Positions 1 through 8,598 of a DNA stretch of 24,888 nt are shown one piece after another (position 1 is the first letter of the stretch; every line of letters begins with the position of its first letter). The stretch is from the IMG/VR virus record IMGVR_UViG_3300047357_001637, positions 1-24,888 of that record. One strand, given 5' to 3'. The translations under genes and the position numbers were made by a program. This stretch comes from a virus. The notes beneath the pieces were generated by a model. That model had not been told where the DNA came from, did no database searches, and saw nothing but the letters and a program-made list of their open reading frames with translations.

Positions 1-156
1 ATCTCCTTCTTTTAAGCCTGATACTGCATAAGACAAACCAGTTGTTACAGCATGATGAAAAAAACCGTTATTTTTATATAAATTTAAACTATAGCCATCA
101 ACATCTAAAGCTTCAGGCCAACTTAAAGCGACTTGCCCTGTATTAGGTAAACTCAT
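1..156 (-). CDS. FnIII-like tail-tip protein, N-terminal part (cut by left edge)
   Basis: This is the first 52 codons of a minus-strand gene that runs off the left edge. It starts at ATG 156, which overlaps the stop of the tail-tip gene in an ATGA junction, with a GGTGGAG ribosome site just upstream. The visible residues look like the start of a fibronectin type III domain: a hydrophobic strand followed by SWPEALDVDGYSLNLYKN, then VSGLKEGD, matching the usual W...GY.V...L..G pattern. In lambda, FnIII-like domains follow the conserved core of gpJ within the same polypeptide. Here the core ends and the FnIII-like part begins a new gene. I infer a tail-tip or receptor-binding accessory protein translated by coupling to its neighbour. 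The rest of the protein is not visible, so its full role is unknown. Confidence 0.75.
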   Translation of the reverse strand, partial: MSLPNTGQVALSWPEALDVDGYSLNLYKNNGFFHHAVTTGLSYAVSGLKEGD

Positions 157-3100
157 GATTCTCCACCTTCTATATGGGAAGTGTCCACATCATGACCCTC
201 ATACTCGTCATCTTCCGATGCATAGGTGACGCCGTCGATGTAATTATATTTTTTCGCATCATACAATAATGCTGTAACTTTGTATTGAGAGTTTTCGGTT
301 TCGATAATTTCCTTGATTCTATACTGAGAGCTTTTGATCGGGTCATTATTTGAATCATCATAATTCTTAACCATCCATACGTAGGAATTCTTCACCGATT
401 GATGTAGAGATTCAGCTACTGTTACTTCGAAGTCGTTCATTGAACTAATATCGTATTCTGAGAATTGACTTGGTCGATTGCCATCGTTGGAGTCAGTAGA
501 TTCTGTTGATTCAGCATAATTTTGAATATAAATTTTTGTGGCTCCAGTAATAGCGTCAGTAGGAATATCTATTTCAATAGTAAAATCATTAATCCTTGAT
601 GAGATTCTACCTCCTGAATGCTGAGATACTTTATTGTTATCCATGACCTCAATTACATCTCCAATTCTCAGGTAGCCTCCATGTAGACCAACTGTAAAAG
701 AGATGACTTCCGTCTCGATTTTATTACTCATTATTTTACTCGTAGCCAATCGGTTAGCTTCACCTTTTCGAGTAATTCCAATACCTGCAATTTTTGCATG
801 TCGGTACCCATGCTCTCGGATGCCAGCCTCATCTTCTACATACTCTGTTTTTTGCATATAGTTATCTCTCTCATCTAAGTAGTCTACTGTAGCAGCAGTA
901 ACTCTATTGGTTTGTGGTATAGTGGAGTAAATGAAGCCGTCTGAACTCACATTTGAATTAGTAAAAAGCATAACTGGATCAGATGGTTTATCAGTACTAA
1001 TATATATTTTTCCTCCACTAAAATTAATTTTTGAGCTATATATATTCATTAAATCTTTAATATAACTAAAAGCTTCTCTTTCTGTATCGACATATAGATT
1101 GCACATATATCTTCTTTCCTTGGTTTCAATGCCGTCAATAAATACATCCACCGCTTCATCTGCTCGACGAGCAAACTCAAAAAATGACCATTTATCAATT
1201 TGCTCATCAGTGATCCCATACTTGCCTAATCCGTAAATTGGATTAGTCAGTAAATCATAGATGATCCATGCAGGATTACTTGTCCAAGCTATTTCTTCAT
1301 TGAAAAACGAATTAGCTCTAGAGCTATCTGGACCATAACTTCCATTTGATGGCGAATATCCATTTGGTATCTTAACCATTTTACCTTTTATTAAAAATTC
1401 ACGGCTCGGAGGATTAGACATGTCTTTTGCGTTAATTCTTGAGGCAAACATTGCTGTATTAGGGTAAGAGAAAAACCCTGAAACATATTCTGTTACGGAA
1501 GCTAATTCTGCATCTAATTTGTTTCGAGCATCTGCAATACCATTATTAACAGGATCCATTTCTCTTGTCGTTCTGTAAAATTGTATAAGGCGATTTCTTT
1601 TACGTTTATCTTCAACGGGGTTAAAGGTGTTTTCACGATCAAAAGCACTCCATAATTCTGGATTAGAGCTCCTGGGGTATTGAGCTTCGTAGTCGCTTTC
1701 AAGCTGATCAAACGAAATAGGTAAAATTATATCTTTAATATAGGGGCTTGTTGCACAGCCTTGAATCTTTATGCTTCTTTTTAGCATTGCAAAGCCTTCA
1801 ATTCCGTACTCCACATCGAATATTAATTTAGCTGGCCATATTTCTCCGCTATTCTTAATTATTTCCCCCATCTTAATACATAAAAAGTTTGCACCACCAT
1901 CAGTACATTTAAACTTATCACCTACCATATACCCAAAGACAGCTCCAGCAAGAGATGCTGCACCAATCAGTAAGCTCTCCAAAAACACGGACTTCAGGCC
2001 ATCGGCAGCATCTGCTAAAGAAGGTGCGTTTCTGTTGAATCCTATTGCTGTAGAGGAAGGTAATATTTCCCCATATCCAATTGAGCAAGGAGGAACAAAA
2101 ACTCGACCTTGTATTGGAATTATTACAGGATCTGGAGGAGTAGCGGTCCTGACAGCTGTCTCTGCGAGTTTTTTCATAAGCAAAAAACCTAAAAGAGCTC
2201 CAATCAAAGGATTTAAATTTAAATAAACAATAGATTCATCTCCCTCATATATGTGATGAAGCTGGTTTGCTTTAATATTCAATGCAATCACAGAAATTTC
2301 AGGATTTTTAATCGTATGTGTATAAAAATAATCTTTCTCTCCATTGTTACGAGGGCCATATAGTTTATAATTCACAAAATGTGTTTGAGCAGGTAATCTG
2401 AACTCTTTCTCTAGCAAAGATCTCATTCCCTGAGATATATTATCTTTATTAATGTTTGGATTATCTGGCGAGCTTTGTATGGGAAGGAGGCCTTGTATTG
2501 GTGTAGTATTAATGCCAGCATTTTGATGATAACCTCCAATAAAGTCATATTCAAAATTAGAAAAATTAAAACGCCCATCTTTGTCCCTTATAGGAGTAGA
2601 GTTTAGATATATAGATCTAGCCCACCCATGCTTATCGATTTCTACTGAAGGGGCAGCAGGTTTCTGCGCAACGGTAATTGGAGGGGCGGAAATATTGATT
2701 TCTACATTATTATCCTCAATAGCATAACCTAATGCATCAATTGATTGATTGATTGATATATCACTTAATCTGCCTTCATGATCGGTTTGGACATTAAAAA
2801 CAATACTTGATTTGTCTGAACTAGGTAAGATGTTATCACTGCTAGGAAATTTAGAGAAACCTTTTCCCGCTTGAGTTTCGAAAATTTTAACTATAGACCC
2901 ATTGATTACATCTTGCTTTCGTACTAAAAGTTTTAATGCTTCTTTAGGAAAGCTAATCTCAGGCTCAAGGTTGCCGTAAATTGCATTCCAATCAGAGCTT
3001 GACTCTGGCAATGAATACCATGCGTAATTTGTATTTTCAAGTTCAGTCCAAGTGCTTGAGGCTACAAAATCTTCATTGAATGACAAGAAGTCTTCAGGCA

Positions 3101-6100
3101 AAGTTGGGTCAATAGATAAGCCAGAAGGAATTGTTGATTTTAGATTAAGAGTTACATCTTCAAAATTTGCTTCCCCATAGTTAGCGGGAACGGATATAAA
3201 ATTATGGGTATAACCAGAATCGATAATTTTTATATCATCAAGACTTGAGGAAATCGAACCATAACTGTCTGTTTTAAGCTCTATTTTTGCAGTATAAAGA
3301 CTATTGAAATTATATTTACTGTGTTGTAGTATAGGATTAAGACTATTTGGGATTAAGTCTTCATTATTTTCATAACTAAAACCGAGATACAAGGTAATTG
3401 CACTATTGGGTCTATATCCTAAGTTGCCCTGATTAATTGTTGAAACCGTAACGCTAGAAACGCCAAACGAATCGTTATAAATATTAAGAGAAGCTTGCTG
3501 AGCATTAGCTGAGTTACCTAATGAATCTACATAGCCTCCACCAGGATTCTCGAGGTCAAAAGATTTAATTCTACCCGTACAAAACAAATTAGCAGAAGGC
3601 ACAAAATGCTCATCCCAGCGAGAGGATGCAAAAGGATTGCTATTCAATTTGTTATTATCATCTTGATTAAGATTTATAACTTCAAGCTCGAGGCGTATCT
3701 TGGCATATTCATTACCACCCATCCATCCCAATGTTTTTGAAATGTTGGGCGAACTGAACCCCTTGACCAGTATATCTCTATATGCTACATATTTTCCGAA
3801 TACATTTTTAACTAATTGAGGTGCTACCCCGCATGCAGGGGAAGAAAATCCAGTGGCTTTGTTTTGAATAAAATTAGTCCAAGTGTTATCTTGACCTTCA
3901 TTGCCCCCATCAAATCTAAAATCTGATTCATTATCCAACTTTAAAATGTCTCTGCTAACCCTTCCTGAATTAAAAGTGACAGACATAGTCTGACTTCGCT
4001 CACTAGGATCAATGTTGAGATACACTCCGATATCTGCATAATTTGAAAAATTATTATCCCCAAAAGGGTTTGCTAAATTAGAGTTATTATCTTTTTTAAT
4101 TAAAATTGGAGTATAACCTCCAGAGACAGAATCATAAACACAATTATCTGGCACATTAGTTATAAAAACACCATCCACTTTACCATCTTTAGATATAGAT
4201 GCAAAAGCATCAATGTTAGTTATGCAGGATCGATAATTCACATCTGAACTAACTCCAAATGAAGATTTTCTGACAATGTAAACTTCTACTCTGTAAACTA
4301 AGTTTGGGTTATAAAAGGATCCTCTTGAGCTAATTCTGCAAAATCTAATATTTGGGTCGCTTACATCAGTAACAAAAGTTGGATCTGTATTCATTTTGCT
4401 CGAGCCAGATCCAGGACAAAACTTGATATATGTAGTGTGATTAAGACCTGTATCGTCAGTAGGTGGAGGCGGTAATTCAGCTTTTCTCAACTTCCCCGAT
4501 GTATTGACGTTAAATTGATTAAACACTTGGTCACTAAAGACTCGTTCTCTCAAAAGTAAGCCGACATCAATATAGTTTTCGTGCCCATTGTGTTTTGCAT
4601 AGTCAAATAAATGTGCAAACAATTGAATTTTTTCAAAATGTGTTATTCCTGCATCCATGCCATTAATAGCATATTTGTAGAACGAAACATTCTGTCTGTT
4701 TCCATTTAATTGATCTGATGGAGTAAGCCCTTTTATAGTTTGCATCCTGCCAAAAGTATCACCCCAATCAGCACTTAATTCTCCCGTTTCACTTCTTTTT
4801 TGATCCCAATATTTAGTGGATGAATCCCATTTATTTTCATTGGAATTCTCGATGAGTAAAAATGCCCTGCCAAGATGAAGATAATTTTCAAATTCAATTT
4901 GAACCTTTAGTAGCTTATAATCGCTTCCGCCGTTATTTATGTCGTATGCTCTCGACATTCCAACTTCTATGGTAACTGACGAAATACTATTGTAATTAGC
5001 TATTCTATTGTTGACGTCACAATATATTCTCGCAAATTTATCCCAAGTTTGGGTTATAGTGCTTCGATTACCGAATGGTCCACTTGGTTGTTTTAAGAAG
5101 TAATCTTCAAACGAAGGTTTAATTTGCTTCAAATTTTCATTCTGTACTCCAATCAAAAATCCAGCGTCAAAAGCTTGAGCTTGAGATTTTCTACTGTTGG
5201 GCATATTTTCCTTAAGCGACACTTTGATATTGGCAGGCGCATTATCTGGCTCAATAGTTATAGTTGTATCTTGGTTTGAGTTATAGCCTTTTCCAATTTC
5301 AACATCGCTAATTGAACTCAAGTTTTGAAGGTTAAATCCCGTAATAGCAATCTGGTTAGATGTTTCTGCGTCAAAGAAAGTGCCAGTTTCTTGATACTGA
5401 GATATTATATTGTTTGAAAAGTCTAAGCCGAAAGTGCCATTCGATTGATTTTTAATTGCAAAAATGCCATTAGATTCATTAGCAGGCAATGATGCGGATT
5501 TGCTTGCTCGGGGTTCATCAACAGAAATTTTGAATGGATGGGAGTCGTCTTTTGTATTTCCCGTAATTAAGCCAGTAAAGTTTGCTAAGTATCCAGAGCC
5601 TGAATGAATAATTGTTATTTGATTTGTTTTATTGGCTATGGTTTGATTGAATTCAGTTAAATCAATGAAATGAGAAAGTGGATCGCTAGGGGTATCTTGT
5701 GCATCAGAGTCGAATATAATATTTCCGACTTGTGCGGTCTTTTTTTCGTATCTAAGATTAGATGAACCTGAATAACCTAATGCTATATCGCCATTATCAT
5801 TGTTGAAAAATCCATTTGGACTAACTCCACTATAGCTAGATTTCCCAGTATTAGGTATCGCTAGTCCAGCTATTGGGCCTTCAGAGAGAATGTCGACCGA
5901 TCTATAAACTCCAATAGATTCTAATTTTTGATAATCTCCTCTCTCGCCAATAATCATGTCTTTACCATTCGCAGCGACAGCTTGAGATCTCCAAGGGCCA
6001 ATTGAGCCTCCTGCTGCCAAATCGGTCATACTAATACAAGACTCATCTTTAGAGCTAGGTCTAAATGCAGAGTCTGCATCTCCCTCTGGCGGAAAAACAT

Positions 6101-7010
6101 AAGGTTTGGTTGTAGTACCTTCTCCGTGGCCATTGGCGCTTGAGTCAGTAAAATTCTGGACCGCACCAACTAGCGATGGTCCGATAGTTTTTCTATAACC
6201 ACCTTTCTCGGATTCATCAGGATAATCTTCGTTATATGATTCATTGCCCTGGGATGCATCTGAAGCTTTAGCTCCACCTTTCATAAATGCGGGTTTAAGC
6301 CTTTTATCTTCGGTGCTGTAACTAAGCGTTGGTTCATCAGAATCAAAGTTATTAAAATCACTACCGCCTCTTAGATTATTATCTTTAGAAAAAGAATTAC
6401 CTCCGCTCGAAAAATCATACGAACGATTATGATTACCGAAAGGTAAATTGACTAATGTGTTTGCTTTATATATTTGTAGATTTTGATAATCGAAGTCATA
6501 ATTTTGTATGTTGGAATTTATAACTAAACTGCCAATCCTTAATTGACCATACACAACAGGAATTGGTGAACCCTGTTCTGCTCGATTTTCATTTGATGAA
6601 TATAAAAAAGAGTTAGTTTCTATAATTTCGTACTCTTCACCAGTTTCCTCAATCGGATTTAATTTGTTGGCTAACTTCTGTATTCCATAACCCATCGCGG
6701 CATTAAGCCCAAAATTACCAAGAAACCCTAAACCTCCCGTCAGCATACCCCCTGCAGCCTCAAAGCTGGGCATAATTTTATATTGGCTATCTTGCAGCAA
6801 TAAGTCTGAACAGAAACTCTCTAGGATATTATCCTTGCTGTCTATAAAAACATAATTGACTCCCGAGTTTAGCTTGTGAAGATAGTATTTTTTAAAACCT
6901 TTTTTAATTGCAAATAATGCCATTAATGCTTCACGCATAGTAAGAACATCTAGACTTACCTCGGAGCCAAACAACTCTGCCATTTCGCCTTTAAATAAAA
7001 AAGTTTTCAT
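153..7010 (-). CDS. Giant tail-tip protein: gpI-like domain fused to gpJ-like host-specificity protein
   Basis: This 2285-residue protein combines two lambda-type tail proteins. Residues 1-75 resemble the small folded domain of gpI. A glycine-rich hydrophobic stretch (about 86-115) follows, then the gpI-type end with EQGSPIPVVYGQLRIGS (about 145-161). After a Ser/Asn/Gly-rich linker the gpJ pattern begins at SEGPIAGL (S376), breaks off, and resumes at LNSTPI (L1469). Later gpJ landmarks are SIKIQG, YPNTA (Y1849), KIPNGYSPSNGSYG, and NPAWIIYDLLTNPIYGLGKY (N1912), followed by a Phage-tail_3-like domain to about 2150. The roughly 1075-residue insert is beta-rich with GxGY motifs. A second insert holds two membrane-like helices. 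By analogy with gpJ it should form the distal tip, bind the receptor and close the tube. ATG 7010 has an AAGG site five bases upstream and overlaps the previous stop (ATGA). The protein is about twice the length of lambda gpJ. Confidence 0.9.
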   Translation of the reverse strand: MKTFLFKGEMAELFGSEVSLDVLTMREALMALFAIKKGFKKYYLHKLNSGVNYVFIDSKDNILESFCSDLLLQDSQYKIMPSFEAAGGMLTGGLGFLGNFGLNAAMGYGIQKLANKLNPIEETGEEYEIIETNSFLYSSNENRAEQGSPIPVVYGQLRIGSLVINSNIQNYDFDYQNLQIYKANTLVNLPFGNHNRSYDFSSGGNSFSKDNNLRGGSDFNNFDSDEPTLSYSTEDKRLKPAFMKGGAKASDASQGNESYNEDYPDESEKGGYRKTIGPSLVGAVQNFTDSSANGHGEGTTTKPYVFPPEGDADSAFRPSSKDESCISMTDLAAGGSIGPWRSQAVAANGKDMIIGERGDYQKLESIGVYRSVDILSEGPIAGLAIPNTGKSSYSGVSPNGFFNNDNGDIALGYSGSSNLRYEKKTAQVGNIIFDSDAQDTPSDPLSHFIDLTEFNQTIANKTNQITIIHSGSGYLANFTGLITGNTKDDSHPFKISVDEPRASKSASLPANESNGIFAIKNQSNGTFGLDFSNNIISQYQETGTFFDAETSNQIAITGFNLQNLSSISDVEIGKGYNSNQDTTITIEPDNAPANIKVSLKENMPNSRKSQAQAFDAGFLIGVQNENLKQIKPSFEDYFLKQPSGPFGNRSTITQTWDKFARIYCDVNNRIANYNSISSVTIEVGMSRAYDINNGGSDYKLLKVQIEFENYLHLGRAFLLIENSNENKWDSSTKYWDQKRSETGELSADWGDTFGRMQTIKGLTPSDQLNGNRQNVSFYKYAINGMDAGITHFEKIQLFAHLFDYAKHNGHENYIDVGLLLRERVFSDQVFNQFNVNTSGKLRKAELPPPPTDDTGLNHTTYIKFCPGSGSSKMNTDPTFVTDVSDPNIRFCRISSRGSFYNPNLVYRVEVYIVRKSSFGVSSDVNYRSCITNIDAFASISKDGKVDGVFITNVPDNCVYDSVSGGYTPILIKKDNNSNLANPFGDNNFSNYADIGVYLNIDPSERSQTMSVTFNSGRVSRDILKLDNESDFRFDGGNEGQDNTWTNFIQNKATGFSSPACGVAPQLVKNVFGKYVAYRDILVKGFSSPNISKTLGWMGGNEYAKIRLELEVINLNQDDNNKLNSNPFASSRWDEHFVPSANLFCTGRIKSFDLENPGGGYVDSLGNSANAQQASLNIYNDSFGVSSVTVSTINQGNLGYRPNSAITLYLGFSYENNEDLIPNSLNPILQHSKYNFNSLYTAKIELKTDSYGSISSSLDDIKIIDSGYTHNFISVPANYGEANFEDVTLNLKSTIPSGLSIDPTLPEDFLSFNEDFVASSTWTELENTNYAWYSLPESSSDWNAIYGNLEPEISFPKEALKLLVRKQDVINGSIVKIFETQAGKGFSKFPSSDNILPSSDKSSIVFNVQTDHEGRLSDISINQSIDALGYAIEDNNVEINISAPPITVAQKPAAPSVEIDKHGWARSIYLNSTPIRDKDGRFNFSNFEYDFIGGYHQNAGINTTPIQGLLPIQSSPDNPNINKDNISQGMRSLLEKEFRLPAQTHFVNYKLYGPRNNGEKDYFYTHTIKNPEISVIALNIKANQLHHIYEGDESIVYLNLNPLIGALLGFLLMKKLAETAVRTATPPDPVIIPIQGRVFVPPCSIGYGEILPSSTAIGFNRNAPSLADAADGLKSVFLESLLIGAASLAGAVFGYMVGDKFKCTDGGANFLCIKMGEIIKNSGEIWPAKLIFDVEYGIEGFAMLKRSIKIQGCATSPYIKDIILPISFDQLESDYEAQYPRSSNPELWSAFDRENTFNPVEDKRKRNRLIQFYRTTREMDPVNNGIADARNKLDAELASVTEYVSGFFSYPNTAMFASRINAKDMSNPPSREFLIKGKMVKIPNGYSPSNGSYGPDSSRANSFFNEEIAWTSNPAWIIYDLLTNPIYGLGKYGITDEQIDKWSFFEFARRADEAVDVFIDGIETKERRYMCNLYVDTEREAFSYIKDLMNIYSSKINFSGGKIYISTDKPSDPVMLFTNSNVSSDGFIYSTIPQTNRVTAATVDYLDERDNYMQKTEYVEDEAGIREHGYRHAKIAGIGITRKGEANRLATSKIMSNKIETEVISFTVGLHGGYLRIGDVIEVMDNNKVSQHSGGRISSRINDFTIEIDIPTDAITGATKIYIQNYAESTESTDSNDGNRPSQFSEYDISSMNDFEVTVAESLHQSVKNSYVWMVKNYDDSNNDPIKSSQYRIKEIIETENSQYKVTALLYDAKKYNYIDGVTYASEDDEYEGHDVDTSHIEGGES
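1909..2210 (-). other. Pair of membrane-like segments in the gpJ-like part
   Basis: Two strongly hydrophobic stretches lie in the second insert: residues about 1602-1622 (LIGALLGFLLMKKL and following) and 1676-1700 (FLESLLIGAASLAGAVFGYM). They are separated by a Pro/Gly-rich loop containing PDPVIIPIQGRVFVPP, and followed by a short segment with two cysteines (FKCTDGGANFLC). Lambda gpJ has nothing comparable between the equivalent flanking motifs, as far as I recall. They could insert into the inner membrane during genome entry or pack inside the tip before release. Confidence 0.6.
2626..5858 (-). other. About 1075-residue insertion inside the first gpJ motif
   Basis: In lambda gpJ the motif SEGPI is followed within a dozen residues by LLNSTPV. 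In this protein SEGPIAGLA (376-384) and SIYLNSTPI (1466-1474) both match, but about 1075 residues separate them. The inserted part is rich in Asn, Ser, Asp, Gly and aromatic residues, has few long helices and only scattered cysteines, and contains spaced GxGY-type turns. I recognise no enzyme family in it. It could be a receptor-binding or decorating beta structure projecting from the tip. Confidence 0.7.
2690..5620 (-). repeat. Dispersed GxGY-type beta repeat in the tail-tip insert
   Basis: Degenerate motifs of the form G-x-G-[YF] followed by a strand recur through the insert: GSGYLANF (G471), GKGYNSNQDTTITIEP (G573), GGGYVDSLG (G1157), DSGYTHNFISVP (G1266) and GKGFSKFP (G1382). Looser relatives are NLGYRPNSAITLYL and ALGYAIEDNNVEINI. 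They suggest a protein built from repeated small beta units. The copies are too diverged to be DNA repeats. Confidence 0.5.
6516..7010 (-). other. gpI-like domain at the N-terminus of the tail-tip protein
   Basis: Residues 1-165 follow the lambda gpI layout: a first strand with FKGEMAELFGSEVSLDV, a helix with REALMALFAI, strands with YYLHKL and VNYVFI, a glycine-rich hydrophobic segment, and a terminal block with AEQGSPIPVVYGQLRIGS. Lambda gpI has the corresponding AQGN-x-LPVLYGEMRVGS near its C-terminus. In lambda gpI is a separate assembly protein. Here it continues in frame into a low-complexity linker and then gpJ. The assignment rests on remembered lambda sequence, not on a search. Confidence 0.75.
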
Positions 7011-7756
7011 ACTGCCTTATACCTATATACTTTATACACTTTATTAAGGTCTTCGGGGGTAATAAATTCTTTTTTGGGCAAAGCGTTTATTACATGATGG
7101 TAAATTTGGTGAGACTCAATATAAATTGCGAGATGGTGGTGTTCCGAGACATTTGGAGACAGTACAAGTATATCTCCATATTTAATGTTGTGTTTATCAA
7201 CTTCCAAGAAATGATGATCAAGGGTATTAATTAATTTTTGATTAGATTCTGTTCTATGTCTAGCCCAGTTGTCAATTTTGTCGTGCAAGTTAATATTTAA
7301 TTTTAATAGAAAAAAATCTTTTACAAAAGTAATGCAATCTTGAAATGTAGGAATGAAAATTCTGCCTTTAAGGGGTCGCGGCTTATATAGTTTTGGGTAA
7401 TATAAATTATAACTTTTACTTTTTAAAGAGAAAACATAAGAAGGTAAGTTTAATGACTGAGATACTTCTTTATCTAATTCACTCAAATTTGAATCTACAT
7501 CATGATGGCTGTGAAAAAGAGAAATAATTCTTTTATCCTCATAAAGTTTATAAAATTCTGAATCAGAATAAGAAAAAAATCCCTTTTCGATAGTGTTTCT
7601 ACTTTTCATTTTAAGGAAATTGAAATCAGAAAAAGATTTATTAAAATAAAAAACCCCGCCAATCTCTTCATTTGGGTGAGAGAGGGCATGTTTAACGCAT
7701 TGGTTAAATGCATTATTTGGGCCAAGATCCAGGGAATCCTCCAAATGGTAATCCAT
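7007..7756 (-). CDS. gpK-like tail protein: JAMM protease plus NlpC/P60 peptidase
   Basis: This protein (249 residues from ATG 7756) resembles lambda gpK. The N-terminal half has a complete JAMM metalloprotease signature: a glutamate in NEEIGGVFYF (E30/E31), then HSH at 82-84, Ser 92 and Asp 95 in the spacing H-x-H-x7-S-x2-D. The C-terminal half is NlpC/P60-like, with catalytic Cys 141 in QDCITFVKDFF, His 208 in HHLAIYI, and a third polar residue in YHHVINALPKKE. NlpC/P60 enzymes cut peptidoglycan cross-link peptides, so the protein may act in cell-wall penetration or tail-tip assembly. The open frame extends upstream to 7894 but that part lies inside the gpL-like gene and lacks family character. 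ATG 7756 gives a 44-base overlap. The 3' end overlaps the next gene in ATGA. The start is less certain than the function. Confidence 0.88.
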   Translation of the reverse strand: MDYHLEDSLDLGPNNAFNQCVKHALSHPNEEIGGVFYFNKSFSDFNFLKMKSRNTIEKGFFSYSDSEFYKLYEDKRIISLFHSHHDVDSNLSELDKEVSQSLNLPSYVFSLKSKSYNLYYPKLYKPRPLKGRIFIPTFQDCITFVKDFFLLKLNINLHDKIDNWARHRTESNQKLINTLDHHFLEVDKHNIKYGDILVLSPNVSEHHHLAIYIESHQIYHHVINALPKKEFITPEDLNKVYKVYRYKAV

Positions 7757-8585
7757 AAACAGTTTCAAAAATTCCAAATCTAGCCCTGCATCCAGCAATA
7801 TTTTTAGGGCAAACATCTTGAGTCCAGCGTATTTTATCATCTTCTGGGTGAGTCGTAGTGTTATTCGCTTGACAAACATAATACTGATCTCCAATCTTAA
7901 CTCCTGTTCCTGCTGAATATGTTGTTGTTTTTGACCATTCCGAGATAGTCAGGGAATTATTGCAGGACAAAGGTTTGCCTGCTTTATCGGTGGCTGGCCC
8001 GCCCTTATAGCCGCAACCATGCTCGCTTCGATATTTCCATTGGCATGTATTGTATACAATTTTTCTAGCTGGAACTATACCACCTTCTTTTTCAAGTTTT
8101 GAATTTAATTCAAACGAAATAACATCAGGATTCTCTACCTGTTTTGAATTAATGACATAATGTTCTTTAGGGAATGACGCTTCTGATGGAGTGCCAAAAG
8201 GGTTGATGTTATTAGGGAAATTATTTCCATGCAAAAATTTAACGAATGTTTTAATTCTTATGACTTCATACCCTATGAAATCTTTAAAATATCTAGTTTT
8301 TAGACTAAAAAATGAATCCGTGTTGTCAAAAGTGATAGTTGGCCTAGGCAGAGAGTCTACGCTGAAATCAAAACCTTCAGCTTTACAGGGTATATGGAAG
8401 TATTCATATTTACCTTGAGCTTTACCATATTTTATGGATTGATTAAATCCGTTTTCCCCAGAATGGAATCTATATCTTTTTTCAGTTCCATTGCTATCTG
8501 ATATACCTTTTAATACAATCTCATACAGAACAACAAGTGTTGATGGCTGCATTTCAAAAAGTTCATTCTGGACTTGTTCTTGCAT
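7713..8585 (-). CDS. gpL-like minor tail protein with inserted CBM5/12-like module
   Basis: This 290-residue protein lies between M-like and K-like genes, as L does in lambda. Its C-terminal region has the gpL-type cysteine arrangement: C181 and C191 in NTCQWKYRSEHGCGYKG, and C259 and C266 in DVCPKNIAGCRARFG, then an LPFGGFPG end. Lambda gpL is reported to bind an iron-sulfur cluster through four C-terminal cysteines, so these four are the likely ligands. Between the two pairs lies an extra segment of about 45 residues resembling a small carbohydrate-binding module. Extra cysteines are C67, C208 and C238. The ATG at 8585 follows the M-like stop by 13 bases. The protein would sit in the tail tip below the tape measure. 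Assignment is strong by motif and position. Confidence 0.88.
   Translation of the reverse strand: MQEQVQNELFEMQPSTLVVLYEIVLKGISDSNGTEKRYRFHSGENGFNQSIKYGKAQGKYEYFHIPCKAEGFDFSVDSLPRPTITFDNTDSFFSLKTRYFKDFIGYEVIRIKTFVKFLHGNNFPNNINPFGTPSEASFPKEHYVINSKQVENPDVISFELNSKLEKEGGIVPARKIVYNTCQWKYRSEHGCGYKGGPATDKAGKPLSCNNSLTISEWSKTTTYSAGTGVKIGDQYYVCQANNTTTHPEDDKIRWTQDVCPKNIAGCRARFGIFETVYGLPFGGFPGSWPK
7812..7946 (-). other. CBM5/12-like module inserted between the gpL cysteine pairs
   Basis: Residues 214-258 read ISEWSKTTTYSAGTGVKIGD, then QYYVCQANNTTTHPEDD and KIRW. This fits the pattern W-x4-Y-x2-G-x2-V-x4-Y-x-C/A...P...W of chitin/cellulose-binding CBM5/12 modules, which occur in many phage tail proteins. 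The aromatic residues W217, Y223, Y235/Y236 and W254 are in the expected places. It probably forms a surface loop that touches a glycan. Confidence 0.6.
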
Positions 8586-8598
8586 ATACTATAATAAA

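Noticed and set aside
1771-2226. A 151-codon rightward open frame with Pro/Ser-rich sequence.
   Set aside because: It is the complement of the gpJ-like coding sequence around the hydrophobic segments, has no ribosome site and lies wholly inside a well-supported gene.
7757-7894. A 46-residue N-terminal extension of the gpK-like protein.
   Set aside because: It lies inside the conserved end of the gpL-like gene in another frame and lacks any family similarity; ATG 7756 gives the normal JAMM start.
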